Below, piece by piece: positions 55,776-64,000 of a stretch of DNA of 64,000 bases. Each line of letters opens with the position of its first letter. The stretch's first letter is position 1. Source of the DNA: Thalassotalea sp. ND16A (GTDB lineage Bacteria; Pseudomonadota; Gammaproteobacteria; Enterobacterales; Alteromonadaceae); contig NZ_JQDZ01000048.1 of the NCBI RefSeq assembly GCF_000764205.1, positions 124,001 through 188,000 on the forward strand. Reading direction: 5' to 3'. A program made the position numbers and the translations under genes. Under the pieces are notes generated by a model, which worked only from the letters and a program-made list of their open reading frames with translations, was not told the origin of the DNA and did no database searches.

Positions 55776-55824
55776 GGTGATTTCATTTACTTTTTATAAT
55801 GGGTGTAAAATTACTAGTCTCCCG

Positions 55825-55853
55825 ATAATACGTGAGCAAAGGGACAGCGACAA
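55825..55853 (-). promoter_or_regulatory. Candidate sigma-70 promoter of the gspC-N operon
   Basis: Minus-strand TTGTCG (-35, 55848-55853) and TATTAT (-10, 55825-55830) are separated by exactly 17 bases. The -10 lies 50 bases before the gspC ATG. The rest of the 438-base gspC-hslR spacer holds a small hairpin (AAGGCA/TGCCTT, 55861-55879) and AT-rich DNA. A weak ORF at 56009-56236 there is not regarded as a gene. Confidence 0.5.
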
Positions 55854-56213
55854 GTGAGTTAAGGCATTTTTATTGCCTTAATGTGCAGGTTTACACTTGC
55901 ATTACATATTTATTGTATTCAAGTGTTTACAATGGACCTTAGTCACGATTTTTTAACGAAGGTTCATTACAATTTAACATAGCAGCAAGATCTATTACTA
56001 GCAAGTATGTGATGTTTAGCGTTAGGGTGAATAATCAACCAGAGGTCGTTATAAACTGTTGCTTTAAAATAATATCAGGCACTTACTATGCGAGTTGCGG
56101 TAGAGAAAACTTAGCGAAACTACGTCGGGTGACTGGAGAATTATTGGCAAATATGTTAATTTTCGCGCAAAATTATCACTGTATTGGTAGTGAATTTACT
56201 AAAGGCACAATTG

Positions 56214-56627
56214 ATGGCAAAGCAGCAGGTAAATAGTTCAGATAACTTAACCCAAGTTCGATTGGATAAGTGGCTTTGGGCGGCACGGTTTTATAAAACC
56301 CGGGCCATTGCAAAAACCATGATCGATGGCGGTAAAGTGTTTTATAATGGCCAACGCAGTAAATCGAGTAAAGCCGTCACTGTTGGTGATAAAATTAGAA
56401 TTCGCCAGGGCTTTGATGAGAAAGAAGTCATTGTCACTGCCGTTGCCGAGCGTCGTCGTGATGCCACGTTTGCCCAAACCCTGTATCAAGAAACCGAGCA
56501 AAGCATTATCACCCGAGAAAAAACTGCCCTGGCGAAAAAACAAGGCATTTTACTAAGCCCGGCCAGCGATACCAAACCCGATAAAAAACAACGCCGTAAA
56601 CTACGTGAATTTAAAGAAAGGATATAA
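56214..56627 (+). CDS. hslR: Ribosome-associated heat-shock protein Hsp15 (HslR)
   Basis: A 137-residue RNA-binding protein of the S4 family. The start at 56214 (MAKQQVNSSDN) has AAGG about eight bases upstream. The S4 domain shows VRLDKWLWAARFYKTRAIAK and GGKVFYNGQRSKSSKAV; a basic tail follows (KPDKKQRRKLREFKERI). Hsp15 rescues 50S subunits stalled with nascent chains after heat shock. It is followed by hslO after three bases, the usual pairing. Confidence 0.95.
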   Translation: MAKQQVNSSDNLTQVRLDKWLWAARFYKTRAIAKTMIDGGKVFYNGQRSKSSKAVTVGDKIRIRQGFDEKEVIVTAVAERRRDATFAQTLYQETEQSIITREKTALAKKQGILLSPASDTKPDKKQRRKLREFKERI

Positions 56628-56630
56628 CCT

Positions 56631-57488
56631 GTGAGCGCTACTTCCGATGTCTTAAATCGATACCTTTTTGATAACTACCATGCTCGTGGTGAACTCGTGC
56701 AACTTGATAGCAGTTTTAAAGAGATCATCAAAAACCACGACTACCCGCAAGCCGTAACCGAGTTGCTTGGCGAACTAATGGCGGCAACCTGCTTATTAAC
56801 CGCAATGCTAAAATTTGAAGGTGAAATATCGGTACAAATTCAGGGCAATGGTCCGGTTAAATATGCGGTGATAAACGGCAATCATTTACAACAAATGCGT
56901 GGTGTTGCCAGCATTGTTGATGAAATTACCGGCTCCAGCCTTGTTGATTTAATGGGTAAAGCCAATATGGTGATCACCATCATCCCTGAAAAAGGTGAAC
57001 GCTATCAAGGCGTAGTGGCACTAGAAGGGAACACTTTGGCTGAGTGTTTAGAGCATTATTTTGCCACCTCAGAGCAACTGGCCACCAAAATTTGGTTATT
57101 TGCTGACAGTAAAAATATCCAGGCCGGTGGTTGTTTGCTGCAAGTGGTACCCGATTCCGAAGACAAACAGCAACAACTGGCAGATTTCGATCATATCAGT
57201 CAACTAACTGCGACCATCAAAGCCGAAGAAATTTACCAATTAAGCGCCAATGAATTGTTGTATCGTTTGTATCATCAAGAACAGGTTCGCATGTTTGAAC
57301 CGCAAACTGTCAGCTTTGTTTGTGGCTGTTCCGAAGACAAATGTTTGGCCGCGATTGCTAATTTAGGTAAAGATGGTATTGAAAGCCATTTGGCAGAACA
57401 TTTGCAGTTCACCATTACTTGTGATTTTTGCAAAACTACCTACCAATTTGATCACGATAAATTACACCCACTATTAAACCCAAATTAG
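56631..57488 (+). CDS. hslO: Redox-regulated chaperone Hsp33 (HslO)
   Basis: A 285-residue holdase activated by oxidation. Starts with GTG three bases after hslR. The zinc/redox switch is seen at Cys231 and Cys233 (CGC) plus Cys264 and Cys267 (CDFC); an extra Cys238 lies nearby. The N-terminal domain has the conserved AVTELLGELMAATCLLTAML. Operon with hslR. The following 468-base spacer to pckA has no gene but contains a MITE-like element and an inverted repeat. Confidence 0.97.
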   Translation: MSATSDVLNRYLFDNYHARGELVQLDSSFKEIIKNHDYPQAVTELLGELMAATCLLTAMLKFEGEISVQIQGNGPVKYAVINGNHLQQMRGVASIVDEITGSSLVDLMGKANMVITIIPEKGERYQGVVALEGNTLAECLEHYFATSEQLATKIWLFADSKNIQAGGCLLQVVPDSEDKQQQLADFDHISQLTATIKAEEIYQLSANELLYRLYHQEQVRMFEPQTVSFVCGCSEDKCLAAIANLGKDGIESHLAEHLQFTITCDFCKTTYQFDHDKLHPLLNPN

Positions 57489-57540
57489 TGGCATAAAAGT
57501 CCACTAAAAATTAGCTCCAATAGCAAGCTACCCCATATAC

Positions 57541-57794
57541 CCGTCACCATTCAAAGTGCAGGATTTCAGTGGGATTTAAAAGTGATTTAGGCAAGGTATG
57601 TATTTTAGAGAATGGTTATTCCATTGTTAAAATGCATAACGCTGCATAAATCACTTTTAAACCCATCAAAGAAGCGCTTGAGCAATCCCACTTCTTCGTT
57701 CCATCTATTTGCAAGGGAATAACCATTACTGTATAGATGCGCCTTGAATTGGAAATTCTCAAGCGCTCTGAAACCTGCATCTTGAATGGTTACG
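57541..57794. mobile_element. MITE-like element with terminal and interleaved internal inverted repeats
   Basis: Ends are matching inverted repeats of about 28 bases (57541-57569 and 57768-57794), sharing ACCATTCAA and TGCAGG. Internal pairs: 57571-57589 with 57647-57664; AATGGTTATTCC (57611-57622) with 57716-57727; AGCGCTTGAG (57673-57682) with 57758-57767. The pairs cross each other in order rather than nesting. No ORF and no clear target duplication were seen. A partial relative (CACTTCAAGATGC) lies near 63.49 kb. Confidence 0.65.
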
Positions 57795-57824
57795 GCTATA
57801 TATATCTGTTATTGGTGTTAATAA

Positions 57825-57848
57825 TGAAAGTTGTATAAAAAACTTTCA
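57825..57848. promoter_or_regulatory. Perfect inverted repeat in the pckA promoter region
   Basis: TGAAAGTT (57825-57832) and AACTTTCA (57841-57848) flank an 8-base spacer that includes TATAAA (57834-57839), a possible -10. It lies about 110 bases upstream of the pckA start, so it may be an operator placed over a promoter. The binding protein is unknown. Confidence 0.5.
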
Positions 57849-57956
57849 CATTAACCCACATTTTGCTTTTCATCCCTTCACCTTTTTTGTTACCATTCAA
57901 CTTATCAATTGTATTTTTAGACCTTTTACTCTAACCAAAGCCTGGAGCTAGTCATA

Positions 57957-59564
57957 ATGACCACCGCTAAGACTGTCGATTTATCACAATACGGTATTAA
58001 CCAAACTACAGAAGTTGTATATAACCCTTCTTATGATCTTTTATTTGCTGAAGAAACCAAAGCAGGTCTTGAAGGTTACGAAAAAGGCACGGTTACTACT
58101 TCAGGTGCGGTATCTGTCGATACGGGTATTTTTACTGGTCGTTCTCCAAAAGATAAATATATTGTTCGTGACGATACCAGCCGTGATACGGTGTGGTGGT
58201 CTGATCAAGGCAAAAACGATAACAAGCCGATGACACCGGAAACCTGGTCTCAGCTTAAAGGCTTAGTCACCGAGCAGTTATCAGGTAAACGTTTATTTGT
58301 AGTGGATACCTTTTGTGGCGCCAACGATGATACTCGCTTGAAAGTACGCTTTATCACTGAGGTTGCATGGCAAGCTCACTTTGTGAAAAACATGTTCATT
58401 CGCCCTACCGATGCGGAACTTGAAAGTTACCAACCAGATTTCGTGGTAATGAACGGTGCCAAAACCAATAACCAGGACTGGCAGGCACAAGGCTTAAACT
58501 CAGAAAATTTTGTGGCATTTAACTTAACCGAAAAAATGCAGTTAATTGGTGGTACCTGGTACGGCGGCGAAATGAAAAAAGGCATGTTCTCAATGATGAA
58601 CTACCTGCTACCGCTTAAAGGCATCGCTTCAATGCACTGTAGCGCTAACGTTGGTAAAGACGGCGATACGGCAATTTTCTTCGGTTTATCCGGCACTGGT
58701 AAAACGACTCTTTCAACCGATCCAAAACGTGAACTGATTGGTGATGATGAACACGGTTGGGACGACAACGGAATTTTCAACTTTGAAGGTGGTTGTTACG
58801 CAAAAACTATCAACTTAAGTGCTGAAAACGAACCAGACATCTTCAATGCTATCCGTCGTGATGCATTGTTGGAAAACGTGGTTGTTGGTGCTGATGGCGT
58901 GGTTGATTATGACAACGGTTCAAAAACTGAAAACACTCGTGTTTCCTACCCAATTCATCACATCGACAATATCGTTAAACCGGTTTCAAAAGCTGGCCAT
59001 GCGAAGAAAGTTATCTTTTTAACCGCCGATGCCTTTGGTGTGTTACCGCCGGTTGCCAAACTTACGCCTGAGCAAACTGAATACTACTTCTTATCTGGTT
59101 TCACCGCAAAACTTGCCGGTACCGAGCGTGGTATTACCGAACCCACTCCAACTTTCTCAAGTTGTTTTGGTGCCGCTTTCTTAAGCTTACACCCAACCAA
59201 GTACGCCGAAGTATTAGTGAAACGCATGCAAGCTGCCGGTGCAGAAGCTTACCTGGTTAATACTGGCTGGAACGGTACTGGCAAGCGTATCTCAATTAAA
59301 GATACTCGTGGTATTATTGACGCTATCTTAGATGGTTCAATCGATGATGCTGAAGTACACAATCTACCAATGTTTAACTTAAGTGTACCAATGGCATTAC
59401 CAGGTGTTGATAGTGGCATACTTGACCCACGTGATACTTATGCTGATGCCAGTGACTGGAATGGCAAAGCTGAAGATTTGGCAAAACGTTTTGTTAATAA
59501 CTTCGACAAGTTCACTGACACTGACCATGGTGCAGGCCTAATCGCGGCAGGCCCAAAACTTTAA
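57957..59564 (+). CDS. pckA: Phosphoenolpyruvate carboxykinase (ATP)
   Basis: A 535-residue enzyme converting oxaloacetate and ATP to PEP, the entry step of gluconeogenesis. Motifs: [17 protein letters not shown], the kinase-1a loop [33 protein letters not shown] (metal site) and the substrate loop near [12 protein letters not shown]. Length matches the ATP type (~535-540). GGAG about ten bases upstream. A clear terminator follows at 59587. Confidence 0.98.
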   Translation: MTTAKTVDLSQYGINQTTEVVYNPSYDLLFAEETKAGLEGYEKGTVTTSGAVSVDTGIFTGRSPKDKYIVRDDTSRDTVWWSDQGKNDNKPMTPETWSQLKGLVTEQLSGKRLFVVDTFCGANDDTRLKVRFITEVAWQAHFVKNMFIRPTDAELESYQPDFVVMNGAKTNNQDWQAQGLNSENFVAFNLTEKMQLIGGTWYGGEMKKGMFSMMNYLLPLKGIASMHCSANVGKDGDTAIFFGLSGTGKTTLSTDPKRELIGDDEHGWDDNGIFNFEGGCYAKTINLSAENEPDIFNAIRRDALLENVVVGADGVVDYDNGSKTENTRVSYPIHHIDNIVKPVSKAGHAKKVIFLTADAFGVLPPVAKLTPEQTEYYFLSGFTAKLAGTERGITEPTPTFSSCFGAAFLSLHPTKYAEVLVKRMQAAGAEAYLVNTGWNGTGKRISIKDTRGIIDAILDGSIDDAEVHNLPMFNLSVPMALPGVDSGILDPRDTYADASDWNGKAEDLAKRFVNNFDKFTDTDHGAGLIAAGPKL

Positions 59565-59586
59565 ACGACAATCGTTTTTAGTTTCA

Positions 59587-59616
59587 ACAAAAAGCCGCAT
59601 TCGCGGCTTTTTTTGT
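59587..59616 (+). terminator. Intrinsic terminator of pckA
   Basis: GCCGC and GCGGC, extended by A and T runs, form a stem around ATTC, followed by T7. It starts 23 bases after the pckA stop. Copy D of the dispersed repeat begins immediately after it. Confidence 0.9.
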
Positions 59617-59620
59617 TTTT

Positions 59621-59783
59621 AGCTTCGAGCAACTAGCTACTGGCATATTAACTGGTTGGCGGGGTTTTTAACCTCGCATATTTTGATGAATTCACCTATC
59701 TTGTAACAATACCAATGCTGCCCGAAGCTCATAGCCAGAAGCGATTAATATTTTCTACTTATACCCGACAGGAAGGGTGTCTT
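59621..59783 (+). repeat. Dispersed intergenic repeat, copy D
   Basis: It has the fullest unit: head AGCAACTAGCTACTGGC, middle AACTGGTTGGCGGGG, core TGTAACAATACC and TGCCCGAAGCTCATAGCC, tail CTACTTATACCCGACAGG. Copy C is its closest relative. It lies between the pckA terminator and the small rof-like gene. No ORF runs through it. Confidence 0.8.
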
Positions 59784-59837
59784 TAGAGAGTAACCGGACT
59801 ACAATGAGTTATTAGCCAGCGTAAATTAACTACCACT

Positions 59838-60104
59838 ATGGCACTACTAGCTTGCGATTTACATGACTACATAGAAGTTATTTGTTTATACCGGTACCGG
59901 GTTAGATTGACCCTAACTGATGGTAAATGTATCATTGTAACAGCCAAAGATGTCCTCACTTGTGAACAACGAGAATTCCTGCTCGGTTTCGATCAAGAAA
60001 ATCAAGCACTGCAAATTGAATTAACCACGATTAGATTAATCGAGCCACTCGAAGCTGCTGCAAAATTTCAGCAACTTAACTTGCAAACGGGCCAATGCCG
60101 TTAA
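59838..60104 (+). CDS. rof: Rho-binding antiterminator homologue (ROF/YaeO)
   Basis: An 88-residue protein resembling the Rho inhibitor YaeO/ROF: CDLHDYIEVICLYRYRVRLT, LTDGKCIIVTAKDVLTCEQRE and a late LTTIRLIEP, matching a Cys-Asp-Tyr start and the DGxxxxxxAxD core of the family. Such proteins bind Rho and reduce termination. No clear Shine-Dalgarno precedes the ATG. The gene stands alone between a repeat and a large hairpin. The assignment rests on motif similarity. Confidence 0.72.
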   Translation: MALLACDLHDYIEVICLYRYRVRLTLTDGKCIIVTAKDVLTCEQREFLLGFDQENQALQIELTTIRLIEPLEAAAKFQQLNLQTGQCR

Positions 60105-60106
60105 TA

Positions 60107-60154
60107 ATACCAAGTCCGATAATTTATTCGTCAATAAATTATCGGACTTGGTAT
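60107..60154. repeat. Perfect 22-bp inverted repeat after rof
   Basis: Arms 60107-60128 and 60133-60154, around the four-base loop CGTC, pair perfectly (start ATACCAAGTCCGATAATT). There is no T-tract, so it is not a classical terminator; the same ATACCAAGT start occurs in the dispersed repeats and after 14306. It probably stops or protects the rof transcript. The next ~190 bases contain no gene. Confidence 0.75.
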
Positions 60155-60344
60155 CAACATATTATTCGACAGATTATTTATCCTGCTCACATAGTAAATT
60201 TGTAAAAGCAAACTACACTTAATAGCAATATTCATTCAATAAAAACTCACTAGCAAAAGGAGCGATGCCGAAAACGTGTTACCAGTTTTGGACTAGGTAA
60301 ATGGATCTAATAATAATAAAACATAATAAGGATGTTGATTCGAC

Positions 60345-60704
60345 ATGAAAGCATTCATGATAATTTTAGATCAGCAAGTTTATTTAAAATATAATTTTTT
60401 TTACGCTTTACAAACCCACCACAGTTATTGGTATTTATTGCTATTATCGGCAGTAATAGATTATGTGACCACGCTGCAATTTATGATCCATGGCAGCATT
60501 GCCATGGAGGCTAATATGGTGGTTAGGTTCCTAGCCTATGAAGTTGGTATTTTCTCAGGAGTGATGGTTGGTAAATCTTTGCAAATCTTTGCGGTGATGG
60601 CATTTTGTTCATTATCGAAAGAACTATCAAGGCCGGTGCTATTATTGATGATTTTGATAAATTGTATAGCCATTTATCTCAATACCTCGTCTAGTTGGGG
60701 CTAA
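60345..60704 (+). CDS. Small membrane protein, DUF5658-like
   Basis: A 119-residue protein with about three to four helices. The sequence has an Asp-Tyr-x-Thr-Thr start of helix (AVIDYVTTLQFMIHG) followed by a GSIAMEANMVVRFLA segment, a Glu-Ala-Asn pattern that recalls the DUF5658 family. AAGGA is about 14 bases upstream, so translation may be weak or begin at M4. Function unknown. It converges with envZ; the stop codons are only four bases apart, so the two transcripts overlap at their ends. Confidence 0.6.
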   Translation: MKAFMIILDQQVYLKYNFFYALQTHHSYWYLLLLSAVIDYVTTLQFMIHGSIAMEANMVVRFLAYEVGIFSGVMVGKSLQIFAVMAFCSLSKELSRPVLLLMILINCIAIYLNTSSSWG

Positions 60705-60708
60705 ACGT

Positions 60709-62001
60709 TTAGCTCGCGGGTAACTCTACTTTCGCCATTAAACCGCCATCATCGCGGTTCGATAGCGTGACTACGCCACCATGGCCATCGACAATACGCT
60801 TAATGATTGCTAAGCCCAATCCACTGCCTTCGGTTCCTCTGGCAGTATCGCCTTGAGTAAAGGGTTCAAACAGCCGGTCAATGTCATTGTGCTGAATGCC
60901 AGGGCCTTGATCGCACACACAAAAATAGACTCGATTTTTTCCTTTGACTCTCCCTGAGCACACTTTAATGCCGGCATCGGAATATTTAAAGGCATTCTGT
61001 ATGAGGTTAGCCAACACCCGTTTCATTGCCGCATAAACCATAGGGATCTCAACCTCGTCACCAAGGTCTTGTTCAATATTCCTGCCATCAACGGCTTCAT
61101 GATCTATCACTTCATTGATCAGCTGATTTAAGTTGGCAAGCTCTGAGGTTTCCATCATGTCATGGCGAATATAATCGATAAATTGATCGATGATAGCATT
61201 CATATCATCAATATCTTTTTCAATGCCATCTTTAAGGTAATCTTCGTTTTCGCTCATCATTTCACTGGCTAAGCGAATCCGGGTAAGCGGGGTGCGCAGG
61301 TCATGAGAAATACCTGCCATCAATAAACTGCGATCGGCTTCTAATTGCTTTATGCCTTTCGACATATGATTAAAGGCACGGGTAACCGCGGTCACTTCAC
61401 TGGACCCTTGCTCGGTCAATGGCTCTGGAAACTGGCCTTTACCCACATCAATCGCTGCTTTTTGCAGTGCCTTTAATGGTCGGTTCAGCTGCCTGATAAA
61501 TAGCCAGCCACCGGCAACACTTAACACACCGATCAGCACAAGATAAAAAATTAATGGATAAAAACTGGCTTCATCTAAACCGTGCAAAGGTATTTTCACC
61601 CACAGACTCGGGGCTTGTGGCGGTCTTATCCAAATGAGATATTCATCACCTTGGGAGATCCGAACTTCAGTTTCGCCGTCGAGCAATTCACTCATTTGCA
61701 ACGACAAATAGGGGTAATGCGCCGCTTCTGCGAGGCCGAGCATTAGCGCATCATTTTCTCGATAAACGCCAATACCGGTTTCCTGATGAAACGCCTCCGC
61801 CAGCGCCGGGCTGAATTTTGAATTGCCGCCATCAATAAATACCACTTTCACCTGTTTGGCGAGTAGTTGGTTGATTTGTTCAAGGTTGGGCTTGATCACA
61901 TAAATGGCCACCGACAAATACGATACTACCTGGTTAATTAACAATAAAAAACCTATTAGTAATACCGTTTGGCCAAAGGCGCTACGCGGCAAAATTTTCA
62001 T
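60709..62001 (-). CDS. envZ: Osmosensor histidine kinase EnvZ
   Basis: A 430-residue sensor kinase. Two helices (12-34 and 149-169) flank a periplasmic domain; a HAMP domain follows (~170-222). Phospho-acceptor His233 lies in [17 protein letters not shown], the characteristic EnvZ H-box. The ATPase domain has [14 protein letters not shown] and [12 protein letters not shown]. The gene begins 25 bases after ompR, its cognate regulator. Confidence 0.95.
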   Translation of the reverse strand: MKILPRSAFGQTVLLIGFLLLINQVVSYLSVAIYVIKPNLEQINQLLAKQVKVVFIDGGNSKFSPALAEAFHQETGIGVYRENDALMLGLAEAAHYPYLSLQMSELLDGETEVRISQGDEYLIWIRPPQAPSLWVKIPLHGLDEASFYPLIFYLVLIGVLSVAGGWLFIRQLNRPLKALQKAAIDVGKGQFPEPLTEQGSSEVTAVTRAFNHMSKGIKQLEADRSLLMAGISHDLRTPLTRIRLASEMMSENEDYLKDGIEKDIDDMNAIIDQFIDYIRHDMMETSELANLNQLINEVIDHEAVDGRNIEQDLGDEVEIPMVYAAMKRVLANLIQNAFKYSDAGIKVCSGRVKGKNRVYFCVCDQGPGIQHNDIDRLFEPFTQGDTARGTEGSGLGLAIIKRIVDGHGGVVTLSNRDDGGLMAKVELPAS

Positions 62002-62026
62002 ATCTATCTACAACACATTGCCACAA

Positions 62027-62752
62027 TTACCCGCTAGTACTACCATCGGGTACGAATACATAACCAAGACCCCATACCGTTTGGATGTATCTTGGATTGG
62101 CTGGATCTTGCTCTAACATACGACGTAAGCGTGACACTTGCACATCGATACTGCGCTCAAGCGCAGAATAATCTCTGCCGCGTGCTAAATTCATCAGTTT
62201 ATCGCGCGATAACGGTTCTCTTGGGTGGGTGATCAAAGATTTTAACACCGCAAATTCGCCACTGGTTAATGGCATAGATTCCTCACCTCTGCGCATTTCC
62301 CGGGTGGCCAAATTTAACGAAAATTCACCAAATTCATAAATTTCCTCTGCAATTGACGGCGCTCCTGGTGCTTCTTGGGTTTTACGACGCAATACCGCTT
62401 TCACCCTGGCCAACAATTCCCGCGGATTGAACGGTTTTGGCATATAATCATCGGCACCAAGTTCCAAACCAATAATACGGTCGACTTCGTCGCCTTTGGC
62501 GGTGAGCATAATGATAGGAATTTCATTCTCTTCCTGACGTAAACGACGACAAATAGATAGGCCATCTTCACCGGGCAGCATTAAATCGAGCACTAGCAGA
62601 TGAAAGTTTTCGCGTTCTAACAAGCGATCCATTTGCTCTGAATTGGCCGCACTGCGTACCACAAAACCTTGTTCTACCAGATAACGCTCAAGTAAAGCAC
62701 GTAAGCGCATATCATCATCTACTACTAGTATTTTTGGGGTTTCCTGGCCCAT
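62027..62752 (-). CDS. ompR: Response regulator OmpR
   Basis: A 241-residue regulator. Receiver domain with Asp56 (LLVLDLMLPGEDG) and a winged-helix output domain (~135-235) containing LTSGEFAVLKSLITHPREPL, DVQVSRLRRMLEQDP and the wing YIQTVWGLGYVFVPDG. Classical partner of EnvZ for osmotic control of porins and other genes. Confidence 0.97.
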   Translation of the reverse strand: MGQETPKILVVDDDMRLRALLERYLVEQGFVVRSAANSEQMDRLLERENFHLLVLDLMLPGEDGLSICRRLRQEENEIPIIMLTAKGDEVDRIIGLELGADDYMPKPFNPRELLARVKAVLRRKTQEAPGAPSIAEEIYEFGEFSLNLATREMRRGEESMPLTSGEFAVLKSLITHPREPLSRDKLMNLARGRDYSALERSIDVQVSRLRRMLEQDPANPRYIQTVWGLGYVFVPDGSTSG

Positions 62753-62898
62753 AACACCCTCTTATAAGATTTTTTAGAATTAACTCTACTATGGACTATA
62801 AGCTAAATTGGTGTATTTTCAAAAACTAATAAACGATTTGAGCCGGTTTAGATTGTTACAAGGTATTGCCAAGGTTAATTTTGAAAGGTCAACAGACC

Positions 62899-63381
62899 CT
62901 AACGTTTTTCGTATTCAATTTTATTGATGAACCAAATCACTGGCCCATCGGGGGTATTAACCTCTACTTCATCATCCACGGCTTTTTTCAATAGTGCCCG
63001 CGCCATTGGTGAATCGATAGAAATATAGTCTTTGGCATCGCCATAAATTTCTTCCGGGCCAACAATACGAAAAGTTTTCGTATCACCACGTTCATTTTCA
63101 ATTTCTACGCGAGCACCGAAAAAAATTTTGCCATCTTGTTGTGGTGAGTAATCAACAATTTTTAAATCTGGCAGAAGCTTTCGAAGAAAACGAACTCGAC
63201 TGTCGATTTGACGAAGTACGCGTTTATTAAAATGATAATCAGCATTTTCCGATCTATCACCAAGACTTGCTGCCCAAGACACAATCTTAGTGATTTCAGG
63301 CCGTTTTACTCGCCAAAGGTAATCTTCCTCTTGTTGCAGTTTTTGATAGCCTTCACGAGTGATTAGTTTGGTTTTCACCAT
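62899..63381 (-). CDS. greB: Transcription elongation factor GreB
   Basis: A 160-residue cleavage factor that rescues backtracked RNA polymerase. The coiled-coil N-domain has ITREGYQKLQQEEDYLWRVK and SLGDRSENADYHFNKR, where the acidic tip Asp-x-Ser-Glu-Asn-Ala-Asp is visible. The C-domain shows VGPEEIYGDAKDYISIDSPM. GreB rather than GreA is indicated by the basic N-domain (WRVKRPEI). It is divergent from tex, a commonly conserved arrangement. Confidence 0.96.
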   Translation of the reverse strand: MVKTKLITREGYQKLQQEEDYLWRVKRPEITKIVSWAASLGDRSENADYHFNKRVLRQIDSRVRFLRKLLPDLKIVDYSPQQDGKIFFGARVEIENERGDTKTFRIVGPEEIYGDAKDYISIDSPMARALLKKAVDDEVEVNTPDGPVIWFINKIEYEKR

Positions 63382-63486
63382 ATATATCTTCTTTTTTTAG
63401 AGTTATGTCTCATACCTGCAGTTAAGTTACCGATATTTTATAAATTTACTGGTAAAATAACTGTGCTAGAGGTATATATATCCGAT

Positions 63487-63541
63487 CCACTTCAAGATGC
63501 GGGTTTCAGAGTTCTTGAAGTGGAACGGGTATACCCGTTCC
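63487..63541. repeat. Palindromic tract upstream of tex
   Basis: CCACTTCAAGA (63487-63497) pairs with TCTTGAAGTGG (63513-63523), and a perfect 20-bp palindrome, GGAACGGGTATACCCGTTCC, lies at 63522-63541. The words CACTTCAAGATGC and GGTTTCAGAG recur at the end of the pckA-upstream element, so the tract may be a decayed relative. It occupies most of the greB-tex spacer. Confidence 0.65.
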
Positions 63542-63640
63542 ATTATGCAGTATATACCCAAACCTTCTCAAGATGCAGAATTGTGTTTGCTATCTTGATA
63601 CTGCAATTGCTCATTGCATAAAAATCAGGACTATTGATTA

Positions 63641-64000
63641 ATGATAAACATTTCGCAAAAAATTGCTGAAGAATTAAACGTTAAAGAAACTCAAATAGCT
63701 GCCGCCGTTGGCTTGCTTGATGATGGTGCTACCGTGCCATTTATTGCCCGTTATCGTAAAGAAGCGACACAAGGCTTAGATGACAATCATCTGCGCCATT
63801 TGGAACAGCGTTTAACCTATTTGCGTGAACTGAATGAGCGCAAACAGCTGGTATTAAAAAATATCAACGAGCAAGGCAAGTTAAGCGATAGCTTAAAACA
63901 GCAAATCAATGCGGTGGATAATAAAACCGAACTGGAAGATTTATACCTGCCGTATCGACCGAAACGTCGCACCAAGGGTCAAATGGCCATTGAAGCCGGC
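63641..64000 (+). CDS. tex: RNA-binding transcription accessory protein Tex, N-terminal part (3' end outside window)
   Basis: The frame opens at ATG 63641 and runs to the window edge, giving the first 120 residues. The sequence [20 protein letters not shown] followed by [22 protein letters not shown] and [19 protein letters not shown] is highly characteristic of Tex. Tex contains an N-terminal helix-turn-helix region, a YqgF-like fold and an S1 domain; the last two would be beyond the window. It is divergent from greB. It lacks a stop codon within this window only because the window ends. Confidence 0.95.
   Translation, partial: MINISQKIAEELNVKETQIAAAVGLLDDGATVPFIARYRKEATQGLDDNHLRHLEQRLTYLRELNERKQLVLKNINEQGKLSDSLKQQINAVDNKTELEDLYLPYRPKRRTKGQMAIEAG

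Noticed and set aside
55861-55879. AAGGCA/TGCCTT hairpin in the gspC-hslR spacer as an operator
   Set aside because: Six-base arms in AT-rich DNA are expected by chance; no second copy was seen.
56009-56236. 75-codon frame upstream of hslR
   Set aside because: Overlaps the hslR start in another frame, has no Shine-Dalgarno, and its sequence has no coding character.
1-64000. Search for CRISPR arrays, tRNA genes, toxin-antitoxin pairs, prophage or secretion-effector islands
   Set aside because: No regular direct repeats with spacers, no cloverleaf sequences, no phage genes and no recognised toxin-antitoxin pairs were seen by eye. A tRNA scan would be needed to exclude tRNAs fully.

Overview
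The window is a low-to-moderate GC gammaproteobacterial chromosome segment. Its content points to the order Alteromonadales, most likely the Colwelliaceae (Thalassotalea or Colwellia type). The grounds are a complete gspC-N operon next to hslR, hslO and pckA, an ompR-envZ pair and greB/tex, AT-rich spacers, and many secreted or periplasmic hydrolases. The genus is inference; the sequence alone does not fix it. No tRNA, rRNA, CRISPR array, transposase gene or prophage was seen.

Layout. 1-4.4 kb: 3' end of umuC, a SWEET-like membrane protein behind twin inverted repeats, a sodium/solute symporter, an exported cyclophilin with a GlyGly-CTERM-like tail, and a LETM1-like protein. 4.5-12.1 kb: an S9 peptidase, a small ORF, divergent metR/metE with MetR-like sites, and an M20 peptidase. 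12.2-14.3 kb: two small membrane proteins and a DUF945 protein. 14.4-18.7 kb: a tyrosine-catabolic hpd-VOC-fah operon with a divergent marR carrying two 20-bp operators, then 3-hydroxybutyrate dehydrogenase. 18.9-19.8 kb: an alpha/beta hydrolase broken by a 10-bp tandem duplication. 19.9-27.5 kb: a MacB/FtsX-type ABC export operon with its own NtrC-type regulator and NtrY-type kinase, preceded by a good sigma-54 promoter and an upstream palindrome. 27.7-37.4 kb: secreted hydrolases, two ToxR/CadC-like membrane regulators placed tail to tail, and a GH13 amylase. 37.6-44.1 kb: YgjV-like protein, RhlE-type helicase, a membrane protein with a degenerate Hpt-like tail, orn, rsgA and psd. 44.2-55.8 kb: the complete type II secretion operon, gspC to gspN, on the minus strand. 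56.2-64 kb: hslR, hslO, pckA, a Rho-binding antiterminator homologue, a small membrane protein, envZ, ompR, greB and the 5' end of tex.

How the parts fit. The T2SS operon can export folded periplasmic enzymes, and several candidate clients lie in the window (amylase, serine hydrolase, esterase, GlyGly-CTERM cyclophilin). The 19.9-27.5 kb block reads as a self-contained module in which the kinase/regulator pair switches its own ABC exporter through sigma-54. The hpd operon and hbdH fit amino-acid and ketone-body catabolism, and pckA fits gluconeogenic growth.

Non-coding structure. A dispersed intergenic repeat family (copies near 3.0, 10.3, 10.5 and 59.6 kb, plus a distant relative at 39.5 kb) sits directly at gene 3' ends. 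A MITE-like element with interleaved inverted repeats precedes pckA, and a related palindromic tract precedes tex. The items most worth a second look are the sigma-54 module, the small VOC enzyme between hpd and fah, the pckA-upstream element, and the freshly broken hydrolase. No wholly new defence or mobile system was evident.
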